NCBI RefSeq assembly: GCF_963853665.1
Contig: NZ_OY970459.1
Location: 5,146,001-5,210,000 of the forward strand
Source: Mycobacterium decipiens
GTDB taxonomy: Bacteria; Actinomycetota; Actinomycetes; Mycobacteriales; Mycobacteriaceae
Length of the DNA: 64,000 nt
Direction: 5' to 3'
A program made the position numbers and the translations under genes. Of the stretch, positions 53,601-63,181 are shown piece by piece. How positions within the stretch are numbered: the stretch's first letter is position 1; each line of letters begins with the position of its first letter. The notes under the pieces are model-generated. The model was given only the letters and a program-made list of their open reading frames with translations. It ran no database searches and was not told the origin of the DNA.

Positions 53601-56600
53601 CTACCTACGGACTGGCTGTCGGGATGCGCCCCGACCGACTGGAAGCAGGCATCGAGCAGGGCGGGGTGAATTCCGTACAGGCTCTGTTGGGAACGGATCG
53701 AGCCGGGCAGCGCAACCTCGGCCAGCATCGTGGGTGCCGCCCCCTCGGCGACATGCGCCGTGGCCAGACCGGTGAAGGCCGGACCGTATTGCACGCCGTG
53801 CCGCTCGAATCGCTGCCGCAGGTCGGCACCGTCCACCTGGCACGAGTGGGCTTCCAACAACGAGGCCATGTCGTGCGCCGGCGGCTCGCAGTCATCGGGT
53901 ACCTGCCGCAGTACCGCCGACGCCCGCCGCAGGTGATGGCCAACACCTTCCTGGAACGCCTCGACCGCGAAATCGACGACACCGGGCGAGGTCACCGTTG
54001 CGACGGTGGACACCGGGGTCTGCTCATCCAGCAGCAGCATCGCCTCGAAGCGCATATTGCGGACTTCGGATTTCTCGCCGAGCACGGCGCGGGCCGCAGA
54101 CAACGCCATTTCGCAGTAGGCGGCGCCGGGAAGAGCAGCCACATTGTGTATCCGGTGATCGGCCAACCAGGGCAGGGTTGCGGTGCCCACGTCGGCCTGC
54201 CAGGCGTGCCGCTCCGGCTCTTCAGGCAGTTGCACATGGGCGCCCAACAACGGATGCACGGCCACCGTGGAACCACCGTGGCGCCGACTGCTCGCACCAT
54301 CGCGGTCATAGAACAAGAATCGGTGCGACCACGCCGGCAACGGCGCATCGATCAAGCGCCCTTCGGGACATAGCGCCGAAAAGTCCACTGCCGCACCCGC
54401 ATTGTGCAGATCCGTCACCAGGCTGCGGAGCCCCAGCGGCAATTGCTGCTCCCGCCGCATGCCGGCCAACGCGGCAATCGGCATGCCGACGCTGGCGGCA
54501 ATCTGGTCGACCGCGTGGGTCAACAGCGGGTGTGGTGAAAGCTCGGCGAAGATTCGGTACCCGTCGTCGAGCGCCGACCGCACCGCCGCAGAGAACCGCA
54601 CGGTGTGCCGCAGATTGTCGGCCCAGTAGCGCGCGTCGCACGCCGGCTGTTCGCGCGGGTCGAATAGCGTCGCCGAATAGTAGGGAACCTCAGGAGCTTT
54701 CGGATTCAGGTCGGCCAGCACCTCGATCAACTCGTCCAGGATGGGGTCCACCTGCGGGGAATGCGATGCCACATCGACGGCCACCGCGCGCGCCAGCACG
54801 TCGCGCTGCTCCCAGGTGTCGACCAGTTTGCGTACCGACTCGGCGCCCCCGGCGATCACCGTGGACTGCGGGGCGGTCACCACGGCGACCACCACGTCGT
54901 CGACACCGAGGGCTGTCAGTTCCGACTGCACGGCCAAGGCAGGCAGCTCCACCGACGCCATCGCCGCGGAACCGGCGATGGTCGCCATCAGTTTCGACCG
55001 GCGACAGATGACGCGTACCCCGTCTTCCAGTGACAGCACGCCCGCCACCACAGCCGCGGCGGACTCGCCCATTGAGTGGCCGATCACCGCACCCGGACGC
55101 ACCCCGTAAGACGCCATCGTGGCGGCCAACGCGACCTGCATCGCGAATATGGTCGGCTGAACTCGGTCGATTCCGGTCACCGTCTCGGGTGCGGTCATCG
55201 CCTCGGTGACCGAGAACCCGGACTCCGCGGCGATCAGTGGCTCCAGCTCCGCAACGGTCGCGGCGAACACCGATTCGTTCGCCAGCAGGTCAGCGCCCAT
55301 CGCCGCCCACTGAGACCCTTGCCCGGAGAACAGCCAGACCGGGCCTCGGTCATCCTGCCCCACCGCGGGCTGGTACGGAGTGTCTCCGTCGGCGACCTCG
55401 CACAAACCGGCAATCAGCTCGTCGACACCGCTTGCGATGACCGCCGCCCGCACCGACCGGTGGGTGCGCCGGCGCGCCAATGTGTACGCCAGATCCGAGA
55501 GCGCGAGCGAGTCGGCGTGCTCGGGTACCCAGCTGGCCAGCCGCCGCGCGGTTTGCCTCAGCGCGTCGGCGGAGGAGGCGGACAGCACGAACACAGCCGG
55601 GGTGGCGGTCGGGAAGGGGGCCGCCACCCCGGCCTGGGTCGCGGTGTGCGGGGCTTGCTCCACGATGGCGTGCACGTTCGTTCCCGAGAACCCATAAGAC
55701 GACACTGCCGCCCGCCGGGGCACCTGATGACCGTTGGTCGGCCACGGTGTGGTCACCTCGGGCACAAAGAGGTTGGTTTTGATCCCGGCAATCTCGTCAG
55801 GCAGCCGGGTGAAGTGCAGATTGCGCGGAACCACGCCATGCTCCAGGGCGAGGACCACCTTCATCAGCCCCAGCACCCCAGCGGTCGACTGGGTGTGACC
55901 GAAGTTGGTCTTCACCGATGCGAGCGCGCAGGGGCCGTCGACCCCGTACACCTCGGAGACACTGGCGTATTCGATGGGGTCACCGATCGGGGTGCCGGGG
56001 CCATGCGCCTCGACCATGCCGACCGTAGCGGCGTCCACGCCACCGGCGGCCAGCGCCGCCCGATAGGCCGCGACCTGTGCGGGCTGCGAAGGTGTCGCAA
56101 TATTCACCGTGTGGCCATCCTGGTTTGCGGACGTGCCGCGGACCACCGCCAGGATCCTGTCACCATCGGCCAACGCGTCCGGCAACCGCTTGAGCACGAG
56201 CACGGCGCAACCCTCGCCGGACACGAACCCGTCGGCCGCGATGTCGAACGCGCGACAACGTCCGGTCGGAGACAACATGCCCAATGCGGAGCCAGCAGCG
56301 GCCTTGCGCGGCTCCAACATCAGCGCGACACCGCCCGCCAGGGCAAGGGCGCTTTCACCCTCGTGCAGGCTGCGACATGCCATGTGCACAGCGGCCAAAC
56401 CGGACGAGCACGCGGTGTCAACGGTTATCGCCGGACCGTGCAGTCGCATGGCGTACGCGACCCGGCCCGACGCCATGCTGAAGCTGTTGCCCAGATATCC
56501 GTACGGCCCCTCCAATTGTTGGGCGTCGGCGGCCACAATCGTGTAGTCGCCATGGGTCACGCCTGCGAACACACCGGTCGCCGAGCCGGCCAATGTTTGC

Positions 56601-56989
56601 CGTGTAAGACCCGCCCGCTCCATGGCCTCCCAGGAGGTCTCCAGCAACAGACGCTGCTGCGGATCGATCGCAATCGCTTCCCGCTCGCCGATCCCAAAGA
56701 ACTCACAATCGAAGTCCGCGGGGTTGTCCAGGAATCCGCCCCACTTGCACACCGTCCGACCGGGCACACCAGGCTGCGGGTCGTAGTACTCGTCGCAATC
56801 CCATCGTTCCCGCGGAACCTCGGAGATTAAGTCGTCGCCTCGTAATAGCGCCTGCCACAACAACTCTGGGGAGTCGATACCCCCGGGAAGCCGGCAGGCC
56901 ATGCCGATAACAGCAACCGGAGTCACCCGTGGTTCACCCAACGTCCATGCACCCCTATCTTCGCCAGTGCCCGACGCCACCGACCCCAA
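50618..56989 (-). CDS. pks2: Polyketide synthase Pks2 (phthioceranic acid synthesis)
   Basis: Iterative reducing type I PKS that extends a FadD23-supplied palmitoyl/stearoyl unit with methylmalonyl-CoA to phthioceranic and hydroxyphthioceranic acids. 2123 residues (2126 in Mtb). Order: KS (Cys194 in [10 protein letters not shown]), AT (Ser639 in GHSMGES), DH (His945 in [17 protein letters not shown]), ER ([12 protein letters not shown] near 1571), KR ([10 protein letters not shown] near 1775), ACP (Ser2074 in YGLDSLGAL). All catalytic motifs are present. The start as read is TTG 56989; two codons upstream is CTG where Mtb has ATG, so initiation differs or is non-canonical. First gene of pks2-papA1-mmpL8. 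Confidence 0.96.
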   Translation of the reverse strand: MGSVASGTGEDRGAWTLGEPRVTPVAVIGMACRLPGGIDSPELLWQALLRGDDLISEVPRERWDCDEYYDPQPGVPGRTVCKWGGFLDNPADFDCEFFGIGEREAIAIDPQQRLLLETSWEAMERAGLTRQTLAGSATGVFAGVTHGDYTIVAADAQQLEGPYGYLGNSFSMASGRVAYAMRLHGPAITVDTACSSGLAAVHMACRSLHEGESALALAGGVALMLEPRKAAAGSALGMLSPTGRCRAFDIAADGFVSGEGCAVLVLKRLPDALADGDRILAVVRGTSANQDGHTVNIATPSQPAQVAAYRAALAAGGVDAATVGMVEAHGPGTPIGDPIEYASVSEVYGVDGPCALASVKTNFGHTQSTAGVLGLMKVVLALEHGVVPRNLHFTRLPDEIAGIKTNLFVPEVTTPWPTNGHQVPRRAAVSSYGFSGTNVHAIVEQAPHTATQAGVAAPFPTATPAVFVLSASSADALRQTARRLASWVPEHADSLALSDLAYTLARRRTHRSVRAAVIASGVDELIAGLCEVADGDTPYQPAVGQDDRGPVWLFSGQGSQWAAMGADLLANESVFAATVAELEPLIAAESGFSVTEAMTAPETVTGIDRVQPTIFAMQVALAATMASYGVRPGAVIGHSMGESAAAVVAGVLSLEDGVRVICRRSKLMATIAGSAAMASVELPALAVQSELTALGVDDVVVAVVTAPQSTVIAGGAESVRKLVDTWEQRDVLARAVAVDVASHSPQVDPILDELIEVLADLNPKAPEVPYYSATLFDPREQPACDARYWADNLRHTVRFSAAVRSALDDGYRIFAELSPHPLLTHAVDQIAASVGMPIAALAGMRREQQLPLGLRSLVTDLHNAGAAVDFSALCPEGRLIDAPLPAWSHRFLFYDRDGASSRRHGGSTVAVHPLLGAHVQLPEEPERHAWQADVGTATLPWLADHRIHNVAALPGAAYCEMALSAARAVLGEKSEVRNMRFEAMLLLDEQTPVSTVATVTSPGVVDFAVEAFQEGVGHHLRRASAVLRQVPDDCEPPAHDMASLLEAHSCQVDGADLRQRFERHGVQYGPAFTGLATAHVAEGAAPTMLAEVALPGSIRSQQSLYGIHPALLDACFQSVGAHPDSQSVGSGLLVPLGVRRVRAYASLRTAHYCYTRVTKADVAGVEADVDVLDEHGTVLLAVHGLRIGTGVSERDKDNRVLNERLLTIEWHQRQLPEVDPAGGGKWLLVSACTDADVTAARLTDAFSEHDATCTAVRWPLDADHLAAADQLRDQVGSGEFSGIVVLTGPNTDTPQQGWAVRGGGYVRHVVRIARELSDLATEVPRMYVVTRGAQRVLAGDCVNLEQGGLRGLLRTIGAEHPHLRTTQVDLDEQTGVEQLAHQLLAGSEEDETAWRNNEWYAARLCPTPLRPEERRTVVVDHERNGMRLQIRTPGDMQSIEIAAFDRVAPGPGQIEVAISASSINFADVLIAYGRYPSFEGHLPRPGTDFAGLVTAVGPGVTGHQVGDHVGGMSPNGCWGTFVTCDARLAATLPPGLSDAQAAAVTTAHATAWYGLHELARIRAGDKVLIHSGTGGVGQAAIAIARAAGAEIFATAGTPQRRELLRDMGIEHVYDSRSIEFAEQIQRDTNGYGVDIVLNSVTGAAQLAGLKLLAFRGRFVEIGKRDIYGDTKLGLFPFRRNLSFYAVDLGLLSATHPEELQDLLGTVYRLTADGELPMPQSTHYPLTEAATAIRVMSNAEHTGKLVLDIPQAGKSSVILPPEQAQVFRPDGSYIITGGLGGLGLFLAEKIAAAGCGRIVLNSRNQPSQKVQETIEVIRAMGSDVVVECGDIAQEGTAERLVATATATGLPVRGVLHAAAVVEDATLANITDELLESDWAPKVYGAWNLHEATGGQPLDWFCLFSSAAALTGSPGQSAYSAANSWLDAFAHWRQAQGLPATAIAWGAWSDIGQLGWWSASPARASALEESNYTAITPDEGAYALEALLRHNRAYTGYAPVIGAPWLVAFAERSRFFEVFQSSNTHSGTSKFLVELNELALDEWPARLRQLVSEQVGLILRRTVDPDRPLPEYGLDSLGALELRTRIETETGIRLAPKNISATVRGLADHLYEQLAPEGAPAAVPS

Positions 56990-57225
56990 GCCCAGGTGGT
57001 GCCGGAGGCATCCGCAGCGTAGCCACCGATCCTTCGGTGTAGCTGTGCCTTTGGTGGCTCTTTAGTCCCAGTGGCCGGTGGTGACCTCCCCAGAACGGGG
57101 CCCGAGTTGCGCCGCGATCTGGCCCAGCCGATCATCCCGCTTAGTCGGCGTCTCGCCGATCCATACCTCGGGTGCTTGGGCTTCTCGTCGAGCCCAAGTG
57201 TGCGGCATCTCAGACGCCGGGGCGG

Positions 57226-57231
57226 TACTCT
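57226..57231 (+). promoter_or_regulatory. Probable fadD23 -10 element, leaderless start
   Basis: TACTCT lies 8 bases before the fadD23 ATG at 57240, so transcription would begin at or just before the A of ATG. The 250-base divergent spacer with pks2 (56990-57239) also contains overlapping inverted repeats at 57021-57059 (AGCCACC/GGTGGCT, and ACCGA/TCGGT inside) that may be a regulatory site or an RNA stem. There is no gene in the spacer. Confidence 0.5.
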
Positions 57232-57239
57232 GACGCCTC

Positions 57240-59018
57240 ATGGCTTCGCCTTCCATTCCCTCGATGTTGCGCCAGTGCGTCAATCTGCACCCCGATGGCA
57301 TGGCATTTACTTTCATCGATTACGAGCGGGACTGGGAGGGCATGCGCGAAAGCCTTACGTGGTCGCAGGTATATCGACGGACCCTGAACGTCGCATCGGA
57401 ACTCAGCCGCCATGCCTCGGTTGGCGACCGCGCGGTGATATTGGCGCCACAAGGACTTGATTACATTGTCGCGTTTCTGGGCGCATTACAGGCTGGACTT
57501 ATCGCTGTTCCGCTTTCGGTCCCGCTTGGCGGCGCCAGCGATGAACGTGTTGATTCAGTGGTGCGCGATGCGGCGCCCAGTGTTATTCTGACAACATCCA
57601 CGTCAGTCGATGTTGTCGCCCAACACACTACGCCACTACCCGGCGTGGCCGCCGCATCAACAATCGCCATCGATGAGCTAGACCTGGACGTTCCGATACG
57701 GTTTAACGCCGCCGACGATGCCCGCCAAACGACCGCTTATTTGCAATACACTTCGGGATCGACTCGCACGCCCGCCGGCGCAATGATTACCTATAATAAT
57801 GTGTTCGTAAATTTCCAGCAATTGATGGCGGGCTATTTTGCCGACACGCGGGGCGTTCCGCCGCTGGACCTGTTTATTATGTCCTGGCTGCCTTTCTATC
57901 ACGACCTGGGTTTGCTTTTGGGAGTTTGTGCGCCGATTATTGTGGGTTGTGGCGCTGTGCTTGCAAGCCCCGTGGCTTTCCTACAGCGACCCGCCCGCTG
58001 GTTGCAATTGATGGCCAGCGAGGGTACGGCATTTTCAGCTGCGCCGAACTTCGCCTTCGAGCTTGCCGCAGCAAAAACATCGGACGACGACCTGGCCGGG
58101 CTGGACCTGGGGCGAGTCCACACCATCGTCAACGGTAGCGAGCGGGTGCATCCCGCGACTCTCAGGCGATTTGCGGACCGGTTTAGCCGCTTCAATCTTG
58201 CGGAGTCGGCACTCCGGCCCGCGTATGGCCTCGCGGAGGCCACCATCTACGTGGCGAGCAGCCGAGCTGGCCAACCACCAGAAATCTGCTACTTCGAACC
58301 CGACGAACTTTCGGCTGGGCGGGCCAAGCCATGCGCAACCGCGGCGGGCACACCTCTGGTCAGCTACCCGCTGCCGCAGTCACCCACTGTTCGGATCGTC
58401 GATCCCAACACCCGTACCGAGTGCCCGGCCGCAACGATCGGTGAGATCTGGGTGCACGGCGACAACGTCTCGGTCGGCTATTGGGAGAAGCCCGATGAGA
58501 CCGAGCGCACCTTCGGAGCGGCTCTGGTCGCTCCCTCGGCCGGCACGCCCGAAGGGCCTTGGCTACGCACTGGCGACTCGGGCTTCGTGTCGGAGGGAAA
58601 GATATTCATCATCGGCCGCATCAAGGATCTGTTGATCGTCTACGGACGCAATCATTCTCCCGATGACATCGAGGCAACGATCCAGGAGATCACTCGGGGC
58701 CGCTGCGCGGCGATAGCGGTTCCGGGCAACGGCGTAGAGAAGTTGGTTGCCATCGTCGAGCTCAAGAAGCGCGGCAACTCGGATGGCGACAGGCTGGGCG
58801 TCGTCAAGCGCGAGGTGACCTCGGCGATATCCGCCTCGCATGGATTGAGCGTGTCGGATCTGGTTCTGGTATCGCCTGGCTCGATTCCAATCACCACAAG
58901 CGGCAAGGTCAGACGGGCCGAATGTGTGAAGCTGTACCGGCACGACGAGTTCACCCGCTTGGACGCTAAACCGTACGATCGGCCAGTGCCTGATGGGCAG
59001 CGTTGTACCCGGGGATAA
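57240..59018 (+). CDS. fadD23: Long-chain fatty-acyl-AMP ligase FadD23
   Basis: Activates palmitate/stearate as acyl-AMP and loads it on Pks2 for sulfolipid-1. 592 residues (584 in Mtb). Seen: [79 protein letters not shown], and C-terminal [10 protein letters not shown] with the lysine. The last residues differ from Mtb: after LDAKP the frame continues through the 3' end of the opposite gene instead of stopping early, so the two overlap by 53 bases. Parts of the gene (57740-57960) are clearly richer in A and T than the neighbours. ATG 57240; probably leaderless. Confidence 0.94.
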   Translation: MASPSIPSMLRQCVNLHPDGMAFTFIDYERDWEGMRESLTWSQVYRRTLNVASELSRHASVGDRAVILAPQGLDYIVAFLGALQAGLIAVPLSVPLGGASDERVDSVVRDAAPSVILTTSTSVDVVAQHTTPLPGVAAASTIAIDELDLDVPIRFNAADDARQTTAYLQYTSGSTRTPAGAMITYNNVFVNFQQLMAGYFADTRGVPPLDLFIMSWLPFYHDLGLLLGVCAPIIVGCGAVLASPVAFLQRPARWLQLMASEGTAFSAAPNFAFELAAAKTSDDDLAGLDLGRVHTIVNGSERVHPATLRRFADRFSRFNLAESALRPAYGLAEATIYVASSRAGQPPEICYFEPDELSAGRAKPCATAAGTPLVSYPLPQSPTVRIVDPNTRTECPAATIGEIWVHGDNVSVGYWEKPDETERTFGAALVAPSAGTPEGPWLRTGDSGFVSEGKIFIIGRIKDLLIVYGRNHSPDDIEATIQEITRGRCAAIAVPGNGVEKLVAIVELKKRGNSDGDRLGVVKREVTSAISASHGLSVSDLVLVSPGSIPITTSGKVRRAECVKLYRHDEFTRLDAKPYDRPVPDGQRCTRG

Positions 59019-60534
59019 AGGTGATCCCCGGCCCGCCGTGGCAGCCCGCACTACCCAGGTATAGCCCCTCGATCGGTATCGGTTGGCCGAGAAAGCCTTT
59101 CGGGCCTGGCCGGTTGGGACCGATCTGATCCGCATGCAACAGTCCGTGGCAGTAGTCCCCACCCGGGGCACCGAACATCACGCCCATGTGCTTGGGGGTG
59201 AAGGTGGTGTGCCGAGTGATGCTGCCCGCGAAGTTCGGCGCCAGGCGAGTGATTTTGTCGATCACTCGCTGCCCCATTTCGACCTTCGCTTGGCCATAGT
59301 CTCGATTCGGGCCCCCTTCGATCGGGAACCACAATGCGAACGCCGATGCGGCGTGCTTACCCGCTGGGGCTAGATCGGGGTCATGCAGCGACGGGATCTG
59401 CAACACGACCGTCGGATCGACCGGGACGATCCCGCGCCGGCAATCCTCCCACTGCTGCTGGACTTGCTCCGGTGTAGCAAAGATGCCGATCGAGGCCTGC
59501 AGCTGCGGATCGTTGAGCTCGGGGTAGGGGGCGGCGAAGGTAGGGGTCGCCTCGAGCGCGAAGTGCATCTGCAGATAGCTGCCGCGGTGGTCGATCCGTG
59601 TGTACCGGTCGCGGATGTCGGTCGGCAGCGCAGCCGGGTCGATCAGCTCGGTGAGCGTGACGTCCGGCGCGATCGCGGAGACGACAATCGGCGCCGTCAA
59701 CGTGTCCCCCGCCTCAGTGCGGACGCCGCGCACCCGGCCATCGCCGACCAGGATCCCGGTTACCTTGGTACGCAGCCGGACTTCGCCGCCGCTATCTTCG
59801 AGCAGTTCACGCAGGTGGCCGGTCAGGGTGCCGATGCCGCCGCGCAGCTTCTTCATCTGCACGAAATTGCCGTCGGGAATACCCAATCCAAAGGCCAGCG
59901 CGGCCGCGCTGCCCGGTGTGGCCGGTCCGCGATACAGGGTGTTGACGGCCAGCACGGTGAACGAGCCGCGCAGGGCACCGTGCTTCTCGCGGTCCGGGAA
60001 ATAGCGGTCGAGCACATCGGTGACCGAACCGAACAGCATGTCGTCGATCGCTGATCGCTCGAATTCATTTGTGGCACACGCATACATCTCGTCGAAGGTC
60101 TTGGGCGGCGTTGCAGCTTCGAAGCGACCCAGCGCCCGTGTCGGCGCCTGGCTCCACGCCAGCAGCCCGGCCATCCCGGTGACGGCGTCCGCCCCGTGCA
60201 CGTCGCCCAGGTGGGCAAGCATCTTCATCGGATCGGTGTATTGGACCACCGGGTCGTCACCGACCCCGCGTAGCGCTACCGACATCACCTCCAGGTCGAC
60301 GCTGGGCAAGGTATCCAGGCCCAACTCGCTGCTGACCGTCGAGGACGTCGGGAATTGCACCGATCCGGCAATCTCGAACCGGTACCCGTCGAACAGCTCC
60401 ACCGTGGCGGCCATCCCGCCGGCGTAGCGCTTGGCGTCCAGACACACGGTCCGCAGTCCGGCTCGCTGCAGTAGCACCGCCGCGGTCAGCCCGTTGTGCC
60501 CTGCGCCGACAACTATTGCGTCATAACCAGTCAT
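58966..60534 (-). CDS. FAD-dependent phytoene-desaturase-like oxidoreductase (Rv3829c-like)
   Basis: Oxidoreductase of the CrtI/phytoene dehydrogenase superfamily, 522 residues. The FAD-binding N-terminus is [21 protein letters not shown] with [19 protein letters not shown]. The C-terminal flavin motif is [23 protein letters not shown]. Substrate unknown; Mtb has no carotenoid pathway, so a lipid or retinoid-like substrate is possible. ATG 60534 is chosen because GGAGG lies 7 bases upstream; an in-frame start at 60564 would lose this. A TetR-type operator copy lies about 40 bases upstream. The end differs from Mtb, where IS1537 is adjacent; here it overlaps fadD23 by 53 bases. Confidence 0.88.
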   Translation of the reverse strand: MTGYDAIVVGAGHNGLTAAVLLQRAGLRTVCLDAKRYAGGMAATVELFDGYRFEIAGSVQFPTSSTVSSELGLDTLPSVDLEVMSVALRGVGDDPVVQYTDPMKMLAHLGDVHGADAVTGMAGLLAWSQAPTRALGRFEAATPPKTFDEMYACATNEFERSAIDDMLFGSVTDVLDRYFPDREKHGALRGSFTVLAVNTLYRGPATPGSAAALAFGLGIPDGNFVQMKKLRGGIGTLTGHLRELLEDSGGEVRLRTKVTGILVGDGRVRGVRTEAGDTLTAPIVVSAIAPDVTLTELIDPAALPTDIRDRYTRIDHRGSYLQMHFALEATPTFAAPYPELNDPQLQASIGIFATPEQVQQQWEDCRRGIVPVDPTVVLQIPSLHDPDLAPAGKHAASAFALWFPIEGGPNRDYGQAKVEMGQRVIDKITRLAPNFAGSITRHTTFTPKHMGVMFGAPGGDYCHGLLHADQIGPNRPGPKGFLGQPIPIEGLYLGSAGCHGGPGITFIPGYNAAHQALADRTV

Positions 60535-60573
60535 CTCGAGGCCTCCAGAATGCGAGGCTGGCACGGAGCCAAG

Positions 60574-60595
60574 GTTTTGTCAATTATGACGAAAC
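60574..60595. promoter_or_regulatory. TetR-type operator, copy 1
   Basis: 22-base imperfect palindrome with arms GTTTTGTCAAT and TATGACGAAAC. It matches the operator-like palindrome at 61266-61287 in its outer GTT/AAC, TGTCAAT half and TGAC core. It sits over the stop of the TetR gene and about 40 bases before the oxidoreductase start, a suitable place to repress that gene. Confidence 0.7.
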
Positions 60596-61234
60596 TGAGC
60601 CGGCCCCGGTTTCAGGCAGCCAAGCGTCGGTGATGCCGGACCGCACCGACTCCAACGCCAGGTGGCACACCCGCGCCAGCTCGCCCAGGGACCGATCGCT
60701 GCCGACCATCCAGACCTCCATCGCGCCGAAAACCGCGGCCGCTACACAGCGGGCGGTCACCGCGATGCGTACCCGAGCGTCCGGCGTATGCGCCGCCGCC
60801 TGGGCGGCACACCTGCGCCGTCGCAGTTGTGCGGCGATGGCGTCGGCAAAGTCGGTTTGAACCTGCTGGATGTGGCGAACGATGCGGCCCGAGTCCAGCT
60901 CGGTGTCCCGCAGCGCGGCGATTTTCGTCACCGCGTCAACGTCATAGGGAAACGAGAAGATGGCCGACTGCACGGAATCGATGATCGATTCGTCGGCCGG
61001 TCTGGAGTCCAGTGCCGCGCGAAACCAGTGCAGTCCGGCATCGTAGTCGGCAAACAGCAGATCGTGTTTGGACCTGAAGTGGCGATAGAAGGTCCGCAGC
61101 GACACCCCCGCGTCCGAGGCGATCTGCTCGGCCGAGGTGTCCTCGAAGCCCTGCGCCAGAAATCGCACCAGCGCCGCCTGGCGCAGTGCCTCGCGGGTGC
61201 GTTCGCTGCGGGCCGTATGAGCGGGCCGGACCAT
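60584..61234 (-). CDS. TetR-family transcriptional regulator (Rv3830c-like)
   Basis: 216-residue one-component repressor. The N-terminal HTH is typical: TREALRQAALVRFLAQGFEDTSAEQIASDAGVSLRTFYRHFRSKHDLLF (domain residues about 12-60). The C-terminal ligand domain is mainly helical with many Ala/Arg. ATG 61234 is the family-consistent start; longer in-frame starts reach over the divergent gene and are rejected. It likely binds the two matching palindromes at 60574-60595 and 61266-61287, controlling itself, the downstream oxidoreductase and the divergent membrane protein. The inducer is unknown, perhaps the oxidoreductase substrate. Confidence 0.9.
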   Translation of the reverse strand: MVRPAHTARSERTREALRQAALVRFLAQGFEDTSAEQIASDAGVSLRTFYRHFRSKHDLLFADYDAGLHWFRAALDSRPADESIIDSVQSAIFSFPYDVDAVTKIAALRDTELDSGRIVRHIQQVQTDFADAIAAQLRRRRCAAQAAAHTPDARVRIAVTARCVAAAVFGAMEVWMVGSDRSLGELARVCHLALESVRSGITDAWLPETGAGSVSS

Positions 61235-61265
61235 GGCAGTAAGGTACCCCAGTCCTCCGCGATCA

Positions 61266-61287
61266 GTTCTGTCAATATTGACAAAAC
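61266..61287. promoter_or_regulatory. TetR-type operator, copy 2, in the divergent promoter
   Basis: The core GTCAATATTGAC (61271-61282) is a perfect 12-base palindrome. Extended arms GTTCT on the left and AAAAC on the right make a 22-base dyad with one mismatched pair. It lies 31 bases before the TetR start and 25 bases before the divergent membrane-protein start, the expected place for an autoregulating TetR. Confidence 0.78.
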
Positions 61288-61312
61288 TTCCGGTCGAGAT
61301 GAGACTGCGCCC

Positions 61313-61795
61313 ATGGTGTCGCTTCTCGTTCACGCAGTACTCGGGGTTGTCGTCGTCGGCTGGATCGTCACGTCGAACCCAAACGTCTTTTCCCGGCCCG
61401 CCGGCGGGGCGTGGTTCTCGCCGCTGGAATGCGTGTATTACGTCGTCGGTATCGCGTCGATCGCGCTGGGCTGGTACTTCAACATCCGCTTCGTGCAGGA
61501 GTACGCGCACGGGTCGACCAACCCCATCTGGGGCCCCGGCAGCTGGTCGGACTACATCCGGTTGATGTTCACCAACCCGGCCGCCGGTTCGGCCAGCCAG
61601 GACTACACGATCGCCAATGTCATCCTGCTGCCGCTGTTCTCGATAGTCGACGGCTACCGGCGCGGGCTACGGCGCCCCTGGCTGTACTTCGTCGCCAGCC
61701 TATTCACCAGCTTCGCCTTCGCGTTTGCCTTTTACTTCGCCACCCTCGAACGCCAACACCGGCACCAGCAAGTTCGCCACCGGGCGCGCGCATGA
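61313..61795 (+). CDS. Small membrane protein, DUF2834-like (Rv3831-like)
   Basis: 160 residues from ATG 61313, exactly the Mtb Rv3831 length. Four hydrophobic helices: SLLVHAVLGVVVVGWIV, VYYVVGIASIALGWYFN, IANVILLPLFSIVDGYRRG, LYFVASLFTSFAFAFAFYF. A conserved NIRFVQEYAHGSTNP loop follows helix 2. A basic His/Arg-rich tail (RQHRHQQVRHRARA) ends the chain. No enzyme motif. Operator copy 2 lies in its promoter, so it is probably in the TetR regulon with the oxidoreductase. It ends 3 bases before the serS stop; in H37Rv two more genes (Rv3832c, Rv3833) lie between. Confidence 0.85.
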   Translation: MVSLLVHAVLGVVVVGWIVTSNPNVFSRPAGGAWFSPLECVYYVVGIASIALGWYFNIRFVQEYAHGSTNPIWGPGSWSDYIRLMFTNPAAGSASQDYTIANVILLPLFSIVDGYRRGLRRPWLYFVASLFTSFAFAFAFYFATLERQHRHQQVRHRARA

Positions 61796-61798
61796 GCA

Positions 61799-63058
61799 TC
61801 AGGAGGTCGGCTCCAGCAGCTCGGTGCCGACGAACGAAACCAGCGCCTCGGGGACCCGCACACTGCCGTCCGGCTGCTGGTGGTTCTCCAGGATCGCGAC
61901 CAGCCACCGGGTGGTACCCAGCGTGCCGTTGAGCGTCGCGGCAATCTGCGGCTTACCGTTGGCATCCCGGTAGCGTGTCGCCAGCCGGCGGGCCTGGAAC
62001 GTGGTGCAGTTGGACGTCGACGTCAGCTCGCGATAGGTGCCCTGCGTCGGGACCCAGGCCTCGCAGTCGAACTTGCGCGCGGCCGACGAGCCCAGATCGC
62101 CCGCGGCAACGTCGACGACCCGGTACGGGACCTCGATGCGCGCCAGCAACTCGCGCTGCCAGCCCAGCAGGCGTTGATGTTCGGCCTCGGCTTCGGCGGG
62201 TGCGCAGTAGACGAAGCCCTCCACCTTGTCGAACTGGTGCACCCGGATGACGCCACGGGTGTCCTTGCCGTAGCTGCCGGCCTCGCGTCGGAAGCACGAC
62301 GACCAGCCCGCATAGCGCAGCGGGCCGGCCGACAGATCCAGGATCTCGTCGGCGTGGTAGCCGGCCAGCGGCACTTCGGAGGTGCCCACCAGGTAGAGGT
62401 CGTCGACCTGGACCCGGTATACCTCGTCGGCGTGGGCGCCCAGAAATCCGGTCCCGGCCATCACCTCCGGGCGCACCAGCACCGGCGGGATCATCGGGAT
62501 AAAGCCATTGTCGACGGCCAGTCGCAGCGCCAGTTGCAGCAGACCCAGCTGCAGCAGCGCGCCCTGGCCGGTCAGGAAGTAGAACCGCGAGCCGGAAACC
62601 TTCGCGCCGCGCGCCATGTCGATGAGGCCCAGTGCTTCGCCGAGTTCCAGGTGGTCCTTCGGGTTCTCGAGCTGCGGTGGCTCGCCGACGATATCCAGAA
62701 CCGCGTAGTCGTCCTCCCCGCCCGGGGGTACCCCGGCCACGATGACATTGGAGATCGCCATGTGTGCCGCGGTGAACGCCTTCTCCGCTTCGGCCTGGCT
62801 CGCCTGGGCGGCTTTGACCTGTTCGGCGAGTTCCTTGGCACGCTGCAGCAGCGTCGGGCGCTCCTGAGCTGACGCGGCGCCGACGCTCTTGCTGACCCTC
62901 TTCTGCTCACCGCGCAGCGAGTCCGCTGCCGAGATCGCGTCCCGGCGGGCGGCGTCAGCCGTCAGCAGGGCATCCACCAGCGCCGGGTCCTCGCCGCGGC
63001 TGAGTTGCGAGCGGCGTACGGCGTCGGGGTTTTCGCGAAGCAGCTTCAGGTCGATCAC
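61799..63058 (-). CDS. serS: Seryl-tRNA synthetase
   Basis: Class II aminoacyl-tRNA synthetase, cytosolic, charges tRNA-Ser (and tRNA-Sec where present). 419 residues from GTG 63058, the Mtb length; a longer in-frame start is rejected because [16 protein letters not shown] is the standard N-terminus. N-terminal long-helix arm (about 25-105, with [20 protein letters not shown]) for tRNA binding. Class II motif 2 includes [16 protein letters not shown] and [11 protein letters not shown]; the serine-binding [11 protein letters not shown] loop and motif 3 [18 protein letters not shown] are present. Housekeeping gene. Confidence 0.97.
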   Translation of the reverse strand: MIDLKLLRENPDAVRRSQLSRGEDPALVDALLTADAARRDAISAADSLRGEQKRVSKSVGAASAQERPTLLQRAKELAEQVKAAQASQAEAEKAFTAAHMAISNVIVAGVPPGGEDDYAVLDIVGEPPQLENPKDHLELGEALGLIDMARGAKVSGSRFYFLTGQGALLQLGLLQLALRLAVDNGFIPMIPPVLVRPEVMAGTGFLGAHADEVYRVQVDDLYLVGTSEVPLAGYHADEILDLSAGPLRYAGWSSCFRREAGSYGKDTRGVIRVHQFDKVEGFVYCAPAEAEAEHQRLLGWQRELLARIEVPYRVVDVAAGDLGSSAARKFDCEAWVPTQGTYRELTSTSNCTTFQARRLATRYRDANGKPQIAATLNGTLGTTRWLVAILENHQQPDGSVRVPEALVSFVGTELLEPTS

Positions 63059-63181
63059 GGCCGCAAGACTACTTTTGCCGCCGAACCGGGGTGGCGCCAG
63101 CCGGCCGCGTAACCGCCGTGCAAAAGTCCCGCAAGATGACAACTGCAACATTGGTCACGCGGCCGCTCCAGGCCTGTCAGA

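Noticed and set aside
57042..57059. PhoP-type direct repeat (TCACAGC class) in the pks2/fadD23 spacer
   Set aside because: One GCACAGC (minus strand) is close to the consensus, but the positions 11 bases on either side match only about 3 of 7 bases.
42200..59018. The pks2 region as a novel biosynthetic cluster
   Set aside because: Every gene matches a known sulfolipid-1 gene in order and motif; only its presence in this lineage is notable.
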